DNA of 64,000 nt, taken from NCBI GenBank assembly GCA_025451955.1, contig JANWJJ010000041.1:19741-83740 (forward strand), given 5' to 3'. Shown piece by piece: positions 27,397 through 37,079 of the stretch. Position 1 is the stretch's first letter; each line of letters begins with the position of its first letter. The DNA is from Rudaea sp. Lineage in GTDB: Bacteria; Pseudomonadota; Gammaproteobacteria; Xanthomonadales; Rhodanobacteraceae. The translations under genes were made by a program, and so were the position numbers. The notes under the pieces were generated by a model. It had not been told where the DNA came from and did no database searches. It saw nothing but the letters and a program-made list of their open reading frames with translations.

Positions 27397-27426
27397 TTGA
27401 CAGGTAGTTTTGCCATCATCCATGAT
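27397..27426 (+). promoter_or_regulatory. Possible sigma-70 promoter for the acyl-CoA binding protein gene
   Basis: TTGACA at 27397 is a perfect -35 box, followed 18 bases later by CATGAT (4 of 6 to TATAAT), about 95 bases before the ATG. A CATCC/GGATG inverted repeat overlaps the -10 area and could be an operator. The rest of the 200-base divergent gap (27320-27519) shows nothing recognisable. Confidence 0.4.
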
Positions 27427-27519
27427 GGATGTATTGCCGCCATCGCTCTCGATGGCGAGAATCAAAAAGCGGCCATCCTTGGCCGCGCATTTCAAAATTG
27501 AGCCCATCCGGGGAACGCA

Positions 27520-27777
27520 ATGGCCGACCTGAAAGCGAAATTCGAACAAGCCTCCGACGACGTCAAGAAACTCAGCGATCGTCCTGACAACGACACCCTG
27601 CTGAAGCTCTACGCCCTGTACAAACAGGGCTCGGATGGCGACGTTGCCGGCCCCAAGCCCGGCTTCTTCGACTTCGTCGGCACTGCAAAATACGAAGCCT
27701 GGACCAAGCTCAAAGGCATGAAAAGCGACGACGCCATGCAGAAATACATCGATCTGGTGAAGAAGCTGCGCGGCTGA
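27520..27777 (+). CDS. Acyl-CoA binding protein
   Basis: An 85-residue ACBP-family protein with the family pattern LYALYKQGSDGD, PGFFDFVGTAKYEAW and DAMQKYIDLV. The small four-helix protein binds long-chain acyl-CoA in the cytosol and can deliver it to enzymes. It sits between the acyl-CoA reductase (divergent) and a TetR regulator (25 bases downstream, same strand), consistent with a lipid-storage role. It starts MADLKAKFEQASDDVKK; GGGGAACGCA precedes the ATG. Confidence 0.95.
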   Translation: MADLKAKFEQASDDVKKLSDRPDNDTLLKLYALYKQGSDGDVAGPKPGFFDFVGTAKYEAWTKLKGMKSDDAMQKYIDLVKKLRG

Positions 27778-27802
27778 TCGCGCCCGGCTGCGCGCCTCCG
27801 GC

Positions 27803-28435
27803 ATGAGCAAGCAAACGCGAGAAAGGATTCTGGAAACCAGCCTGGCGATGTTCAATGCGCAGGGCGAACCCAACGTCACCACCAACCACATCGCTGACGA
27901 ACTCGGCATCAGTCCGGGAAATCTCTACTACCACTATCGCAACAAGGACGACATCGTCGAGCAGTTGTTTGCGCGCTACGAAGCGCAGATCGATCAGGCT
28001 CTGCTCGTACCCGACGACCGCCTGCCGAATCTCGAAGATGTCTGGATGCAGCTGCATCTGGTGTTCGAATGCATGTGGACGTTCCGGTTTCTGTATCGCG
28101 ATCTGGTCGATATCGTCTCGCGCAATCGCAAGCTCAAGCAACGCTTCGCGCGCATCCTCACCCGCGCAGCCACCAGCGCGGCCGACGTGCTCAAAGGCCT
28201 AGCGCATGCGGAAATCCTGCGCGCCACACCGGACGAAATCCACGCCACATCCGAGAACGTACTGCTGGTCACCACGTTCTGGTTGAACTACAACGCCGTC
28301 CGCGGCGCTCGCCCCGACCCGAGCCAGGAAGACCTGACCCACGGCATCTACCAGGTGATGTTGCTGATCGCGCCCTTCCTGCGCGATGCAGAGCGGGTGC
28401 ATTTGAATACCTTGGCGCAAGCGTATCGGCGCTGA
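27803..28435 (+). CDS. TetR-family regulator resembling PhaD
   Basis: A 210-residue regulator. The N-terminal helix-turn-helix covers about 1-55 (RILETSLAMFNAQGEPNVTT and ELGISPGNLYYHYRNKDDIV). The effector-binding part has FRFLYRDL and ends with YQVMLLIAPFL. From memory these match Pseudomonas PhaD, which controls PHA synthase and phasin promoters. It is 25 bases downstream of the ACBP gene and lies between two phasin genes that share an upstream motif, so it is the prime candidate to bind that motif. The ligand may be an acyl-CoA. That is inference. Confidence 0.85.
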   Translation: MSKQTRERILETSLAMFNAQGEPNVTTNHIADELGISPGNLYYHYRNKDDIVEQLFARYEAQIDQALLVPDDRLPNLEDVWMQLHLVFECMWTFRFLYRDLVDIVSRNRKLKQRFARILTRAATSAADVLKGLAHAEILRATPDEIHATSENVLLVTTFWLNYNAVRGARPDPSQEDLTHGIYQVMLLIAPFLRDAERVHLNTLAQAYRR

Positions 28436-28439
28436 GGGC

Positions 28440-28466
28440 AAAAAAACGGCCGCACAAGGCGGCCGC
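28440..28466 (-). terminator. Terminator of the second phasin gene, between convergent genes
   Basis: CGGCCGC and GCGGCCG form a 7-bp stem with loop ACAAG. A run of seven A on the plus strand (28440-28446) gives the T-run for minus-strand transcripts. It lies just beyond the stop of the convergent TetR gene. Confidence 0.8.
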
Positions 28467-28492
28467 AAGTTCGACGTTGAAGCGGGTAAGAT

Positions 28493-28885
28493 TTATTTCA
28501 CGGTCTTGAGCTGACGGCTGAGCGCGGTCATGCGCTGAGTCAGTTCTTCGATGTCGGCCTTGGACGGAATACCCAGATGCGCGAGTACCGCGGCGACGGC
28601 GCCTTCGATTACCACGCCGAACTTCTTCGCATTATCCTTCGCCTGCATGCGCAGCGGTGCGAAAGCGCCCTTGATCTGCGCTTGGGCGTCGGTACCGACT
28701 TCCTGCACGAGCTGCTGCGCGCGCGCCTGGAAATCCTTGCCTTCGGCAATCAGGTTGGCGCCAAGTTCACCACCGCGCTTTTGCGCGATCGACACCGCGC
28801 CCAGACCCGCCAGCCACAACGCACGCGCCTTGTCGGCGGGAGTCTCGACTGCGGTCATCTTTTGCTTGATTCGTTTGCTTGCCAT
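28493..28885 (-). CDS. Phasin family protein
   Basis: A 130-residue protein starting MASKRIKQKMTAVETP, with the phasin pattern ALWLAGLGAVSIAQKRGGEL and long helices, and ending LTQRMTALSRQLKTVK. It lacks the Lys/Ala/Pro tract of the first phasin, as PhaI lacks the tail of PhaF. It should coat PHA granules. GAGG precedes the ATG at 28885; the longer open frame upstream is not supported. The shared 20-base motif lies 67 bases upstream. Confidence 0.87.
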   Translation of the reverse strand: MASKRIKQKMTAVETPADKARALWLAGLGAVSIAQKRGGELGANLIAEGKDFQARAQQLVQEVGTDAQAQIKGAFAPLRMQAKDNAKKFGVVIEGAVAAVLAHLGIPSKADIEELTQRMTALSRQLKTVK

Positions 28886-28952
28886 TGCTTTGCCTCTTGT
28901 GTCGGAGTTCTCGCCGCAGATGTGCAGCGTCGAGGCAAAGATAGTCGGCTGC

Positions 28953-28972
28953 GCTAGAACATTCACACTAGA
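28953..28972 (-). promoter_or_regulatory. Shared phasin-upstream motif, copy 2
   Basis: On the minus strand this reads TCTAGTGTGAATGTTCTAGC, differing from copy 1 at two positions. It lies 67 bases before the second phasin ATG, in a 95-base gap between zipA and the phasin gene. Confidence 0.55.
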
Positions 28973-28980
28973 CGCGCGGC

Positions 28981-29748
28981 TCAGCGCAAGCGAATCTGGC
29001 TGCGTTCCTGCTTGCGATCCCACGCACGCAATTCGTCGCGGATATGCGCCACGCGCTGGCGGCCGAGCGCGTTGCGCTCTTCGTCGAGCACGTTCGCATC
29101 GAGCAGTTCGGCCAGACGCTGCGCGGTCGGCAGCATCGCATCCCAGGCATCGAGTGCGGACAACGGCCCGGGCAGCGCCATGAAGAAACTCACGCCCGGC
29201 GTTTGCAGATCGTCGATCCCGCGCATATCGAAACTGCCGGGCTTGACCATGTTGGCCATGCTGAAAATCGGTCCGGCTTCGGCTTTGCCGGAAACCAGGC
29301 GGTGGAAAATGCCCATGTCGCCGAAAGCCAGACCGGCTTTCTCGGCGGCGACGACCAGATCGGTGCCGTGGATCAAATCGCCCGAGCGCGCGGCAACGAA
29401 CAGGGTGACGATGCGTTCGATTGGCTGCGGCGGACGCGCTCCGGGCGCCGGGCCTTTCGCTGCCGCAGCGGCATTCGCGGCGTCGCCGCGTTTGGCGACG
29501 ATGGCCGAACCCAGGCGTTCGAGTTCCTCGTGCAGACCGACATCGAGATCGCCCTGCGCGGATTCGCCTGATGCGCCGATAGCAGGTTCACCGAACGTCG
29601 GCTCGATGCGCTCGCCGCCGCCTTCGCGCAGGATCGGCATGCGCCGGCCCTGACCCGGCTTTTTCGGCCGGCCGAGAAAATAAATCAGCGCCAGTGCGAT
29701 CGCACCGAAAATCGCGAGTGGAATGCCGATGGACGGGTTCCAATCCAT
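28981..29748 (-). CDS. zipA: Cell division protein ZipA
   Basis: A 255-residue protein with an N-terminal membrane anchor (IPLAIFGAIALALIYFLG), a Pro/Ala/Gly-rich linker (about 30-110) and a C-terminal FtsZ-binding domain (about 110-250; VTLFVAARSGDLIHGTDLV, MANMVKPGSFD, PGVSFFMALPGP). ZipA tethers FtsZ to the membrane in the early divisome. It follows smc by 17 bases, the common smc-zipA order. The ligA gene that often comes next is not here. Confidence 0.93.
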   Translation of the reverse strand: MDWNPSIGIPLAIFGAIALALIYFLGRPKKPGQGRRMPILREGGGERIEPTFGEPAIGASGESAQGDLDVGLHEELERLGSAIVAKRGDAANAAAAAKGPAPGARPPQPIERIVTLFVAARSGDLIHGTDLVVAAEKAGLAFGDMGIFHRLVSGKAEAGPIFSMANMVKPGSFDMRGIDDLQTPGVSFFMALPGPLSALDAWDAMLPTAQRLAELLDANVLDEERNALGRQRVAHIRDELRAWDRKQERSQIRLR

Positions 29749-29765
29749 GTTGGGTACCTCGACGG

Positions 29766-32700
29766 TTATGCCGCTCCGGCCAGTTTAGCTGCTTCCGCCA
29801 AGTCTACTTGCACCAGCCGAGACACGCCCGGTTCGCGCATAGTCACGCCGCAAAGCTGGCGCGCGGCTTCCATCGTCGCCTTGTTGTGGGTGACGAACAG
29901 AAACTGGACGCGCTCGCTCATCTCGGTGACGAGTTGCGAAAAGCGACCAACGTTGGCTTCGTCGAGCGGCGCATCGACTTCGTCGAGCAGACAGAACGGA
30001 GCCGGATTCAGGCGGAAGATCGAGAACACCAGGGCGACCGCACTGAGCGCTTTCTCGCCGCCGGAAAGCAGCGAGATATTCGAGACGCGCTTGCCCGGCG
30101 GGCGCGCCATGATGGATACGCCGGAATCGAGCAGATCTTCGCCGGTCAATTCCAGATAGGCGTGACCGCCGCCGAACAGGCGCGGAAACAATTCCTGCAA
30201 ACCGGTGTTGACGCGGTCGAAGGTTTCCTTGAAACGCTGGCGGGTTTCGCGATCGATTTTCTTGATCGCGCCTTCCAGCGTTTCCAGCGCGGTGTTCAAA
30301 TCCGCGAGTTGCGCGTCGAGATAGGTCTTGCGTTGCGATTGCTCGTCGTACTCGGAAATCGCGGCAAGATTCACCGGCTCCAGACGCTTGATCTTGGCGT
30401 CAAGCGTCTCGAGCTGCTGTTGCCATTCCGTCGGATCGGCACCGGCGGGCAGCGCTTCCAGCACCGAGGCCAGCTCGTGGCCGGCGGCGGTGATCGATTC
30501 ATGCAACTGTTGCGCACGCATCTGCAACCCCTGATGCGCGAGACGGCGTTCGGCATGTGCCTGACGCTGTTCGCCAAGCAGATGCTCGACGCGATGGCGC
30601 TCTGTTTCGTAGCCGCGGAATTCGTTGTCACGTTCTTCCACCGACTTGCGCGCCTCGACCAGTTGCTTGTCCACCAGCAAACGCTGATTGAGGTAAGTCT
30701 GACGCTCGGCTTCCAGATCGACCTGCGGGTTGTGGCCGGATTCCAGTTGCTGCGCGATCTCGGCCTTGCGCGATTCCAGTTGCGCAAGCTGACTGTGCAT
30801 GCGCAACAGCGCCTGTTCGAGCGAGGCAACAGCCGAGCGTTTGGATTCGAGTCCGAGCGCAAGCTGATGCGCTTGTTCGCCGGCTTCGCGCGCGTTCATG
30901 CGCGCTTCCTCACGAGCTTCGAGCAGGCGCCGGCGTTCGCCGTCCAGGTGCTGACGCTGTTGTTCCAGATCGCCCATGCGGGTCACGGATTGTCCTAGGC
31001 GCGCGCGCGCCTCGCGCGTCTGGGTTTGATCGGTGGTCAGCCGTGTTTCGATCTCGGCGATTTCCTGATCGACCTTGACCAGACGCGCCTGCGCCGTTTC
31101 CATCCGGCCGCGATGACTTTGCAGTTGTCCGGCAAGCTCGGCGACACGACGGTGCGTGGTATAGAGTTCGCGTTGCGCATCGTCGCGCGCACGTTCGGCC
31201 TCGGTCTTCTGGGTTTTGTATTCGTCGAGCTTCGTGCACAGATCCGCGCTGCGATCTTGCAGCGTTGCGATCTGCGCCTTGAGCGTCTGGATTTCGCGTT
31301 CGCGCGCAAGCGATCCGGCCTGCGCCGCGCGCCGCAGCACGCGCGCATACCCGGCGCCGAACCATTCGCCATTCGACGTGATCACGGATTCGTGCGCGGC
31401 CAGCGTCGCTGCCAGACTTTGCGCCTGCACGATCGAATCGGCAACGCGCACTTGCGCAAGCAAGGCCAGCGCCGCGGCCGGACCACGCGCGTGCGCAGCC
31501 AGCGTACCAGCGCGTCCGCTTGCGCCGACATCTGCCGCAATCAGCGCCAGATCGGCTTCGCGCAAGCTGGCCAGTTCGGCTGCATGCGCGTGCGGCGACT
31601 CGACCAGCACGCCTTCGAGCAAACCGGCGAGCACGGTTTCGACCGCGGTTTCCCAGCCGGCATCGACATCGAGCATTTCGCCAAGACGCCGCGATTTGTC
31701 CAGCCCCAGGCGCGCAAGCCAATCGCCGGCCGCGGATTTTTCCTGACCCAGTGCGGCGTGCTGCAAGGCTTCGAGCGAAGCCAGACGTCCGCGCAATCCT
31801 TGCAATTCGGTGCGCGCCTCGTTAAGCCATGCAGCGCCCTGACGCTCGGATTCGAGCACCTGCTCGTGCGCCTGTTTGCGCTGATCGAGCAAGCTTGTAT
31901 ACGTTTCCACTTTTTCGCGATGCGCATCGTGTTCGGCACTCAGGCGCGACGCGGCTTCATCCAGCGCGTTGAAATCGGCCGCGCGTTTTTCCTCGCGCAG
32001 CGCTTCCAGTCGGCGCCCGCTTTCCAGCGTTTGCTTGTCCAGGTAATCCAGACGCGTGCGCTCGACTTCCGCGGCCTGCGCCGCCTCAGCGCCGGCTTTC
32101 GCGTAGGCATCCCACTGATTCTGCCATTCGGCCAGTTTCGCTTCGGCATCGCGCAGGACTTCCGCCGTGTGCACGCCGGCGGCGTTCAAACTTGCCAGTT
32201 TTGGCTCGCCATCGGCGAGCGCTGTGTGCAGGGTTTGGATTTGTTCGCGATCGGCGCCGATGTGTTCGCCGAGTTCCGCGAACGCACGCTCGGTTTCGGC
32301 ACGCGCGCGTTCCAGACGTTCGCCGAGTTCGCGGTTATGCTGAATTTGCTGTTCGACGCGCGCGATCTCGCCACCGACGCGATAGACCTCGGCTTGCACG
32401 CGATTGAGATGTTCGCCCGCGCTCTGGTGCTGTTCGCGATGCGTTTCAATCTGGGTCTCGACCTGGCGCTGATCGGCGACCAGGGCTTCGATGCCGATTT
32501 CGGCCTGACGGATTTCCGCGTCGTGGCCGTCGATCTCGGTCGCCAGCGCACGATAATGCAGGCCGCGCATTTCCGCCTCGCGCCGGGTCTGTTCGTCCTT
32601 GAGTTCCTGCCAGCGTTTGGCCGCCTTGGCCTGACGATTCAAGTGTTCGAGCTGCTTGTCGACTTCCTCGCGCACATCGTTCAGGCGTTCGAGATTCTCG

Positions 32701-33263
32701 CGCGTGGCCTTGATCCGGCTCTCGGTTTCCTTGCGGCGTTCCTTGTATTTGGAAATTCCCGCGGCTTCTTCCAGATGGCCACGCAATTCGTCCGGATGCG
32801 CCGAGATGATCTCGGAGATCATGCCTTGTTCGATGATCGAATAACTGCGCGCGCCCAGACCGGTGCCGAGGAACAGATCGGTAATGTCGCGGCGACGGCA
32901 GCGTCCACCGTTGAGGAAATATTGCGACTGACCATCGCGGCTGGCGGTACGTTTGACCGAAATTTCGTTGTACTTGGCATACTCGCCGACAACGAGGCCA
33001 TCGGAATTGTCGAAGATCAGCTCGACGACGGCGCTGCCGACCGGCTTGCGTCCGGTCGAACCGGAGAAGATGACGTCGGTGAGCGCGTCGCCGCGCAGGC
33101 GGCTGGCGGCGCTTTCGCCCATCACCCAGCGAATCGCGTCGATGATATTGGATTTGCCGCAACCGTTCGGGCCGACCACGCCGGTCATATTGGTCGGCAA
33201 ATGCAGCACGGTCGGATCGACGAAGGATTTGAATCCGGACAGCTTTATCGTGGTCAGGCGCAT
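29766..33263 (-). CDS. smc: Chromosome partition protein SMC
   Basis: A 1165-residue SMC ATPase. Walker A is GPNGCGKSNIID near residue 32, two long coiled coils flank a hinge (about 500-650), and the C-terminal head has the signature LLSGGEKALSA and Walker B CLLDEVDAPLD. SMC dimers with ScpAB (not in the window) extrude loops and help condense and separate chromosomes. Its length is normal for SMC and excludes MukB. It is divergent from queF across a 129-base gap with no clear regulatory site. Confidence 0.97.
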   Translation of the reverse strand: MRLTTIKLSGFKSFVDPTVLHLPTNMTGVVGPNGCGKSNIIDAIRWVMGESAASRLRGDALTDVIFSGSTGRKPVGSAVVELIFDNSDGLVVGEYAKYNEISVKRTASRDGQSQYFLNGGRCRRRDITDLFLGTGLGARSYSIIEQGMISEIISAHPDELRGHLEEAAGISKYKERRKETESRIKATRENLERLNDVREEVDKQLEHLNRQAKAAKRWQELKDEQTRREAEMRGLHYRALATEIDGHDAEIRQAEIGIEALVADQRQVETQIETHREQHQSAGEHLNRVQAEVYRVGGEIARVEQQIQHNRELGERLERARAETERAFAELGEHIGADREQIQTLHTALADGEPKLASLNAAGVHTAEVLRDAEAKLAEWQNQWDAYAKAGAEAAQAAEVERTRLDYLDKQTLESGRRLEALREEKRAADFNALDEAASRLSAEHDAHREKVETYTSLLDQRKQAHEQVLESERQGAAWLNEARTELQGLRGRLASLEALQHAALGQEKSAAGDWLARLGLDKSRRLGEMLDVDAGWETAVETVLAGLLEGVLVESPHAHAAELASLREADLALIAADVGASGRAGTLAAHARGPAAALALLAQVRVADSIVQAQSLAATLAAHESVITSNGEWFGAGYARVLRRAAQAGSLAREREIQTLKAQIATLQDRSADLCTKLDEYKTQKTEAERARDDAQRELYTTHRRVAELAGQLQSHRGRMETAQARLVKVDQEIAEIETRLTTDQTQTREARARLGQSVTRMGDLEQQRQHLDGERRRLLEAREEARMNAREAGEQAHQLALGLESKRSAVASLEQALLRMHSQLAQLESRKAEIAQQLESGHNPQVDLEAERQTYLNQRLLVDKQLVEARKSVEERDNEFRGYETERHRVEHLLGEQRQAHAERRLAHQGLQMRAQQLHESITAAGHELASVLEALPAGADPTEWQQQLETLDAKIKRLEPVNLAAISEYDEQSQRKTYLDAQLADLNTALETLEGAIKKIDRETRQRFKETFDRVNTGLQELFPRLFGGGHAYLELTGEDLLDSGVSIMARPPGKRVSNISLLSGGEKALSAVALVFSIFRLNPAPFCLLDEVDAPLDEANVGRFSQLVTEMSERVQFLFVTHNKATMEAARQLCGVTMREPGVSRLVQVDLAEAAKLAGAA

Positions 33264-33392
33264 TAGTGACGTATCTCGGGCAGTCCGTGTGGACCGCGTG
33301 GGAAAATCAAGGGAGTTGTCGACAGCGAAGGCTTTAAGCTACCGTGGCGCCCCGCCATCGCGGGTCAGCAACTTCGCAGGAGCCCTTCGGCC

Positions 33393-33797
33393 ATGTCTAC
33401 CGCGTCAAGCCAAACAGTTCCCGCCAAAAACCTGGAGACGTTTCCGAATCCGCAGCCGGAGCGGCAGTATACCATCCGCATGCGCATTCCCGAATTCACT
33501 TGCCTGTGTCCGAAAACGGGGCAGCCGGACTTCGCCGTGCTGCATCTGGACTACGTACCGGATAAAACCTGCGTCGAGCTGAAATCGCTCAAGCTCTACA
33601 TCTGGAGTTTCCGCAACGAAGGCGCGTTTCACGAAGCGGTAACCAATCGCATCCTCGACGATCTCGTCAGTGCCACCGCACCGCGCTTTATGCGCCTGAC
33701 CGCCGAATTCGGCGTGCGCGGCGGCATCTACACCACGGTGATTGCCGAACATCGCGCGCCGGGATGGGTTGCGCCGGCTCGGGTGGAACTGCCCTAG
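33393..33797 (+). CDS. queF: NADPH-dependent 7-cyano-7-deazaguanine reductase (unimodular QueF)
   Basis: A 134-residue tunnel-fold enzyme that reduces preQ0 to preQ1 for queuosine in tRNA. The catalytic cysteine is Cys39 in [12 protein letters not shown], with Asp46 nearby. The QueF motif [20 protein letters not shown] is complete. The short form is the B. subtilis type rather than the two-module E. coli type. AGGAG lies upstream of the ATG. No preQ1 riboswitch was recognised ahead of it. The gene ends four bases inside the convergent parvulin gene. Confidence 0.95.
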   Translation: MSTASSQTVPAKNLETFPNPQPERQYTIRMRIPEFTCLCPKTGQPDFAVLHLDYVPDKTCVELKSLKLYIWSFRNEGAFHEAVTNRILDDLVSATAPRFMRLTAEFGVRGGIYTTVIAEHRAPGWVAPARVELP

Positions 33798-34663
33798 CCT
33801 TTCTTCGGCGCAGGGACTTGCGTTGCCGCCGCCTTGGCCGCGGCGGGTTCCGCTCCCGGCGGATATTCAATCTTGGCTTGCTCGCGTAGCTTGTCCAGCT
33901 GCTGCTGGCCGATCTTCACCTGCATGCTGCGACGAATACCTTCCTTGATGCGGTCGAACGGCGGCGGTGTGAACGGATTGGCAATATCCAGATGCACCAC
34001 GTGCCAGCCGAATTCGGTCTTGACCGGCGTTTTCGTGGTTTCGCCGGTTTTCATGCCGGCGAGCACCTTGCCCAGCGCTCCGGGCACCTGATCCAGACGC
34101 ACGCGGCTGAATGCCTTGGCCTGTTTGGCCTTGCCGCGCCAGGCATCGAATACCGCCTGGAAAGGTTTTCCGGACAAAATTTCGCCTTCCGCCTGGATTG
34201 CGTCGTCCTGGTTGGCAAACAGCAACTGGCTGAAGTCGTATTCAAACTTGCCCGAGCGCGCGATTTCAGCATCATATTCCGCCTTGAGTACGCTATCGTC
34301 GATCGGGGTCTGCTTCTGCAGTTGGCCAATCGTCGCCGCAGCCACGCCATTCAACCGCGCAATTTCGACCTGCGCCCGGAATTGCGCTTGGGCGGCAAAA
34401 TTCTCGCGTTGAGCAGCCTGCGCCAGCAACACGAAATCCGTCACCAGCTTGAGTACTTGATCGCGCTGCTCGGGCTTGTCCAGACTCAGGTTGCGCTCGT
34501 ACGCCACGGCGTCGAGCAAATCCTGCGGCACCGGCGTGCCATTGACGGTTTCGGCAATCTGGGCGCCCGCCGGTATCTGGATGATACGCGTGTCCGGCGT
34601 ATTGCCGGCCTGCGAACAACCGGCGAGCACGACGACACAAACTGGAAAAATATACTTGTACAT
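33794..34663 (-). CDS. PpiC-type peptidyl-prolyl isomerase lipoprotein
   Basis: A 289-residue protein with a lipoprotein signal ([16 protein letters not shown]), a SurA-like helical region (about 40-150), a parvulin-type domain (about 155-245; [25 protein letters not shown]) and a Lys/Ala/Pro tail. It resembles EpsD-family peptidyl-prolyl isomerases. It probably helps fold envelope proteins from the inner face of the outer membrane or the periplasmic side of the inner membrane. The start at 34663 gives the lipobox; the open frame extends further without a signal. Confidence 0.85.
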   Translation of the reverse strand: MYKYIFPVCVVVLAGCSQAGNTPDTRIIQIPAGAQIAETVNGTPVPQDLLDAVAYERNLSLDKPEQRDQVLKLVTDFVLLAQAAQRENFAAQAQFRAQVEIARLNGVAAATIGQLQKQTPIDDSVLKAEYDAEIARSGKFEYDFSQLLFANQDDAIQAEGEILSGKPFQAVFDAWRGKAKQAKAFSRVRLDQVPGALGKVLAGMKTGETTKTPVKTEFGWHVVHLDIANPFTPPPFDRIKEGIRRSMQVKIGQQQLDKLREQAKIEYPPGAEPAAAKAAATQVPAPKKG

Positions 34664-34694
34664 GACAATCCTCGTGGAATAGTGCCGGCTGAAA

Positions 34695-34988
34695 TTATGC
34701 CGAATGAAATTCTTCCGGAGCGCGCGCATCCAGCGCCAGCGCATGAATATCGGTTTGCATCAGCTCACCCAGCGCCGCATAAATACGCCGATGCCGCGCG
34801 ACCAGCGGCACCCCGGAGAATGCGGTCGCGACGATGCGTACACGAAAATGTCCGCGCCCGTCGCGCGCACCGGCGTGGCCGATATGCAAATGACCTTCGT
34901 CCTCGATCGCCAGCTCGCTCGGCGCAAACGCAGCGGCCAGGCAAGCACGGATGCGTTCGCTGCGTGTGCCCACGACCGCTGCGCTCAT
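34695..34988 (-). CDS. bolA: BolA/IbaG family protein
   Basis: A 97-residue BolA-fold protein with [37 protein letters not shown] and [16 protein letters not shown], ending near [13 protein letters not shown]. BolA proteins bind monothiol glutaredoxins and take part in Fe-S or stress control; some bind DNA. The conserved His of the family is in RHRRIY. The start overlaps the YciI-like gene by four bases, so the two are coupled. The gene symbol is by family; assignment to a particular BolA subgroup is uncertain. Confidence 0.88.
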   Translation of the reverse strand: MSAAVVGTRSERIRACLAAAFAPSELAIEDEGHLHIGHAGARDGRGHFRVRIVATAFSGVPLVARHRRIYAALGELMQTDIHALALDARAPEEFHSA

Positions 34989-35284
34989 GGCAACACCTTG
35001 CGGAATGGTCGCACGCTGACTTCGCGGTACACATTTGCGGCGCGATAAGGATCCGCTTCCGCCCAGGCCTGCGCTGCGGCCAGATCGGGAAACTCGGCAA
35101 CAATCAGACTGCCGCTGAATCCGGCCGGCCCAGGGTCATCCGCGTCGATCGCCGGAAACGGCCCCGCCAGCAACAAGCGACCGGCATCGCGTAACTGATT
35201 CAGGCGTGCCAAATGCGCCGGTCGCGCCGTCGTGCGCGCGGCCAGACTGCCGGCGTTATCGAGTGCATAAATCGCGTACCACAC
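34985..35284 (-). CDS. yciI: YciI-like protein
   Basis: A 99-residue protein of the YCII fold, starting [12 protein letters not shown], then [49 protein letters not shown] and ending [13 protein letters not shown]. The start is a GTG at 35284 with GAGG five bases upstream; the open frame runs further back. A conserved His (RPAHLARL) and Asp are typical of the family, whose enzymatic role is not settled. It is coupled to bolA downstream and divergent from recN. Confidence 0.87.
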   Translation of the reverse strand: MWYAIYALDNAGSLAARTTARPAHLARLNQLRDAGRLLLAGPFPAIDADDPGPAGFSGSLIVAEFPDLAAAQAWAEADPYRAANVYREVSVRPFRKVLP

Positions 35285-35397
35285 GGCAGCCTCGGACGTG
35301 AGATCGGAATTGGCAATGATAAACGATGCCTGTGCCCGTTGCCGCGTCTTGGCACTGCATGCTAGCTTGCGCACGCACTTATCATTGCGTGTCGCAC

Positions 35398-37071
35398 ATG
35401 CTGGAAACCCTTTTCGTCAAGGATTTTGCGATCGTCGGCGCCGCCGAAATCAGCTTCGGTACGGGGCTGACCGTCGTCACCGGAGCAACCGGCGCCGGTA
35501 AGTCATTGCTGGTCGACGCACTATTACTGCTCGCGGGCAATCGTGCCGATGCCGGCGTGGTACGGCATGGCTGCGAGCGTGCGGAACTGATCGCCGGCTT
35601 CCGCCTTGCCGATGCCTCCGCCGCGCGCGACTGGCTCGTCGCGGAGGAGTTCGACGATGGCGACGCCTGCCAATTACGCCGCGTGATTCGCAGTGAAGGC
35701 ACATCGCGTGCCTGGATCAATGGACGCCCAGCGACCTTGACCCAACTCAAGTCACTGGCCGAGCGGTTGCTCGAAATCCACGGCCAGCACGAGCATCAGG
35801 CGCTGCTCGACAAGACGAGTCAACTCGCTTTACTCGATGCCTACGGCAATCACGGCGAACTGCTTGACCAGGTTGCCGAACTGGCGCAACGCTGGCGCGA
35901 GCTCGATGCGCAACTGCACGCACTCGGCGGCGAACACGATCACGCCGAACGTATCGCCTTGCTCGAGCATCAGGTCGGCGAACTCGATCGTCACGCGCTG
36001 ACGCCGCAGGAACTCAACGCGCTGGATGAAACCCACAAGCGTCTCGCCAACGCCGGGCAACTGCTGCAAGGCAGCGGCGGCGTTGCCGAGTTGCTTGATG
36101 GCGACAGCGAATTCGCAGCGCTGCGCAGCATCGGCCGCGCGCAAACCGAGCTGGTGCGACTGGCCGAACTCGATCCACGGTTGAGCTCGGCGCGCGAACT
36201 GCTCGATGCCGCCAGGATCACCCTGGGCGAAGCCAACGATCTGATCGCACGTTATCGCGACACACTCGATCTGGACCCCGAACGTCTGGCCGAAACCGAG
36301 GCGCAGATTGCGCGTCTGCACGAACTCGGGCGCAAGCATCGTCTGCCGGTAGCGGAACTGAAAACCCGTGCGGAATCGCAGCGCGCTGAGCTCGAATCGC
36401 TTCGTGGCGCGGGCGCGCGCTTGATCGAACTCGACCGCAAACGCAAGCGGATCGAGCGCGATTACGCCGTGGCCGCCACGGCCTTGAGCGCAGCGCGCAG
36501 CGCCACGGCACGGCGCATGAACGCGGATGTCAGCGCACTGATGGGCGAACTCGGCATGTCTGGCGGCCGCTTCGAGGCGCAAATCGAAAAAATGGAGAAA
36601 TCCACTCCGGACGCGCAAGGCCTGGAACGCGTCGAATTCATGGTTTCCGCCAATCCCGGCCAGCCGCTGCGCGCGCTGCGCAAGGTCGCTTCCGGCGGCG
36701 AGCTGTCGCGCATCAGCCTGGCCATCGAAGTCGCGGCGCTGGGTCTCGACGAAATCGGCACAATGGTATTCGACGAAGTCGATTCCGGCATTGGCGGCGC
36801 GGTGGCCGAAGTCGTCGGCCAGAAACTGCGCCGGCTCGGCGACCGGCGTCAGGTATTGTGCGTGACTCATCTTGCGCAAGTTGCCGCACAGGGGCATGCG
36901 CACCTGCGCGTGGCGAAATCCAGCGATGGCGCAAGTACCGAGGTGGGCATTGCATCACTCGGCGGAACATCACGCCGCGACGAAATCGCGCGCATGCTCG
37001 GCGGCCTGGAAATCACGCGCGAAACGCTGGCGCACGCCAAACAAATGCTTGAGCGTGCGCAGCCGGACTGA
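35398..37071 (+). CDS. recN: DNA repair protein RecN
   Basis: A 557-residue SMC-like ATPase. Walker [14 protein letters not shown] lies near residue 32, a short coiled coil follows, and the C-terminal head has [15 protein letters not shown] and [14 protein letters not shown]. RecN acts in double-strand break repair. Its length matches E. coli RecN (553). The ATG at 35398 begins [13 protein letters not shown]; the open frame begins earlier but lacks family support. No LexA box was recognised upstream. It converges on fur. Confidence 0.96.
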   Translation: MLETLFVKDFAIVGAAEISFGTGLTVVTGATGAGKSLLVDALLLLAGNRADAGVVRHGCERAELIAGFRLADASAARDWLVAEEFDDGDACQLRRVIRSEGTSRAWINGRPATLTQLKSLAERLLEIHGQHEHQALLDKTSQLALLDAYGNHGELLDQVAELAQRWRELDAQLHALGGEHDHAERIALLEHQVGELDRHALTPQELNALDETHKRLANAGQLLQGSGGVAELLDGDSEFAALRSIGRAQTELVRLAELDPRLSSARELLDAARITLGEANDLIARYRDTLDLDPERLAETEAQIARLHELGRKHRLPVAELKTRAESQRAELESLRGAGARLIELDRKRKRIERDYAVAATALSAARSATARRMNADVSALMGELGMSGGRFEAQIEKMEKSTPDAQGLERVEFMVSANPGQPLRALRKVASGGELSRISLAIEVAALGLDEIGTMVFDEVDSGIGGAVAEVVGQKLRRLGDRRQVLCVTHLAQVAAQGHAHLRVAKSSDGASTEVGIASLGGTSRRDEIARMLGGLEITRETLAHAKQMLERAQPD

Positions 37072-37079
37072 GCGGCCGC

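Noticed and set aside
31026-33266. A 746-codon open frame opposite smc, and similar long antisense frames opposite rpsA (2628-4223), the acyl-CoA reductase (25691-27358) and the barrel gene (18851-19996)
   Set aside because: They mirror the codon bias of strong genes on the other strand, have low-complexity or no family-like sequence and lack ribosome binding sites.
33264-33392. preQ1 riboswitch ahead of queF
   Set aside because: The 129-base gap shows no small pseudoknot with an A-rich tail of the preQ1 type.
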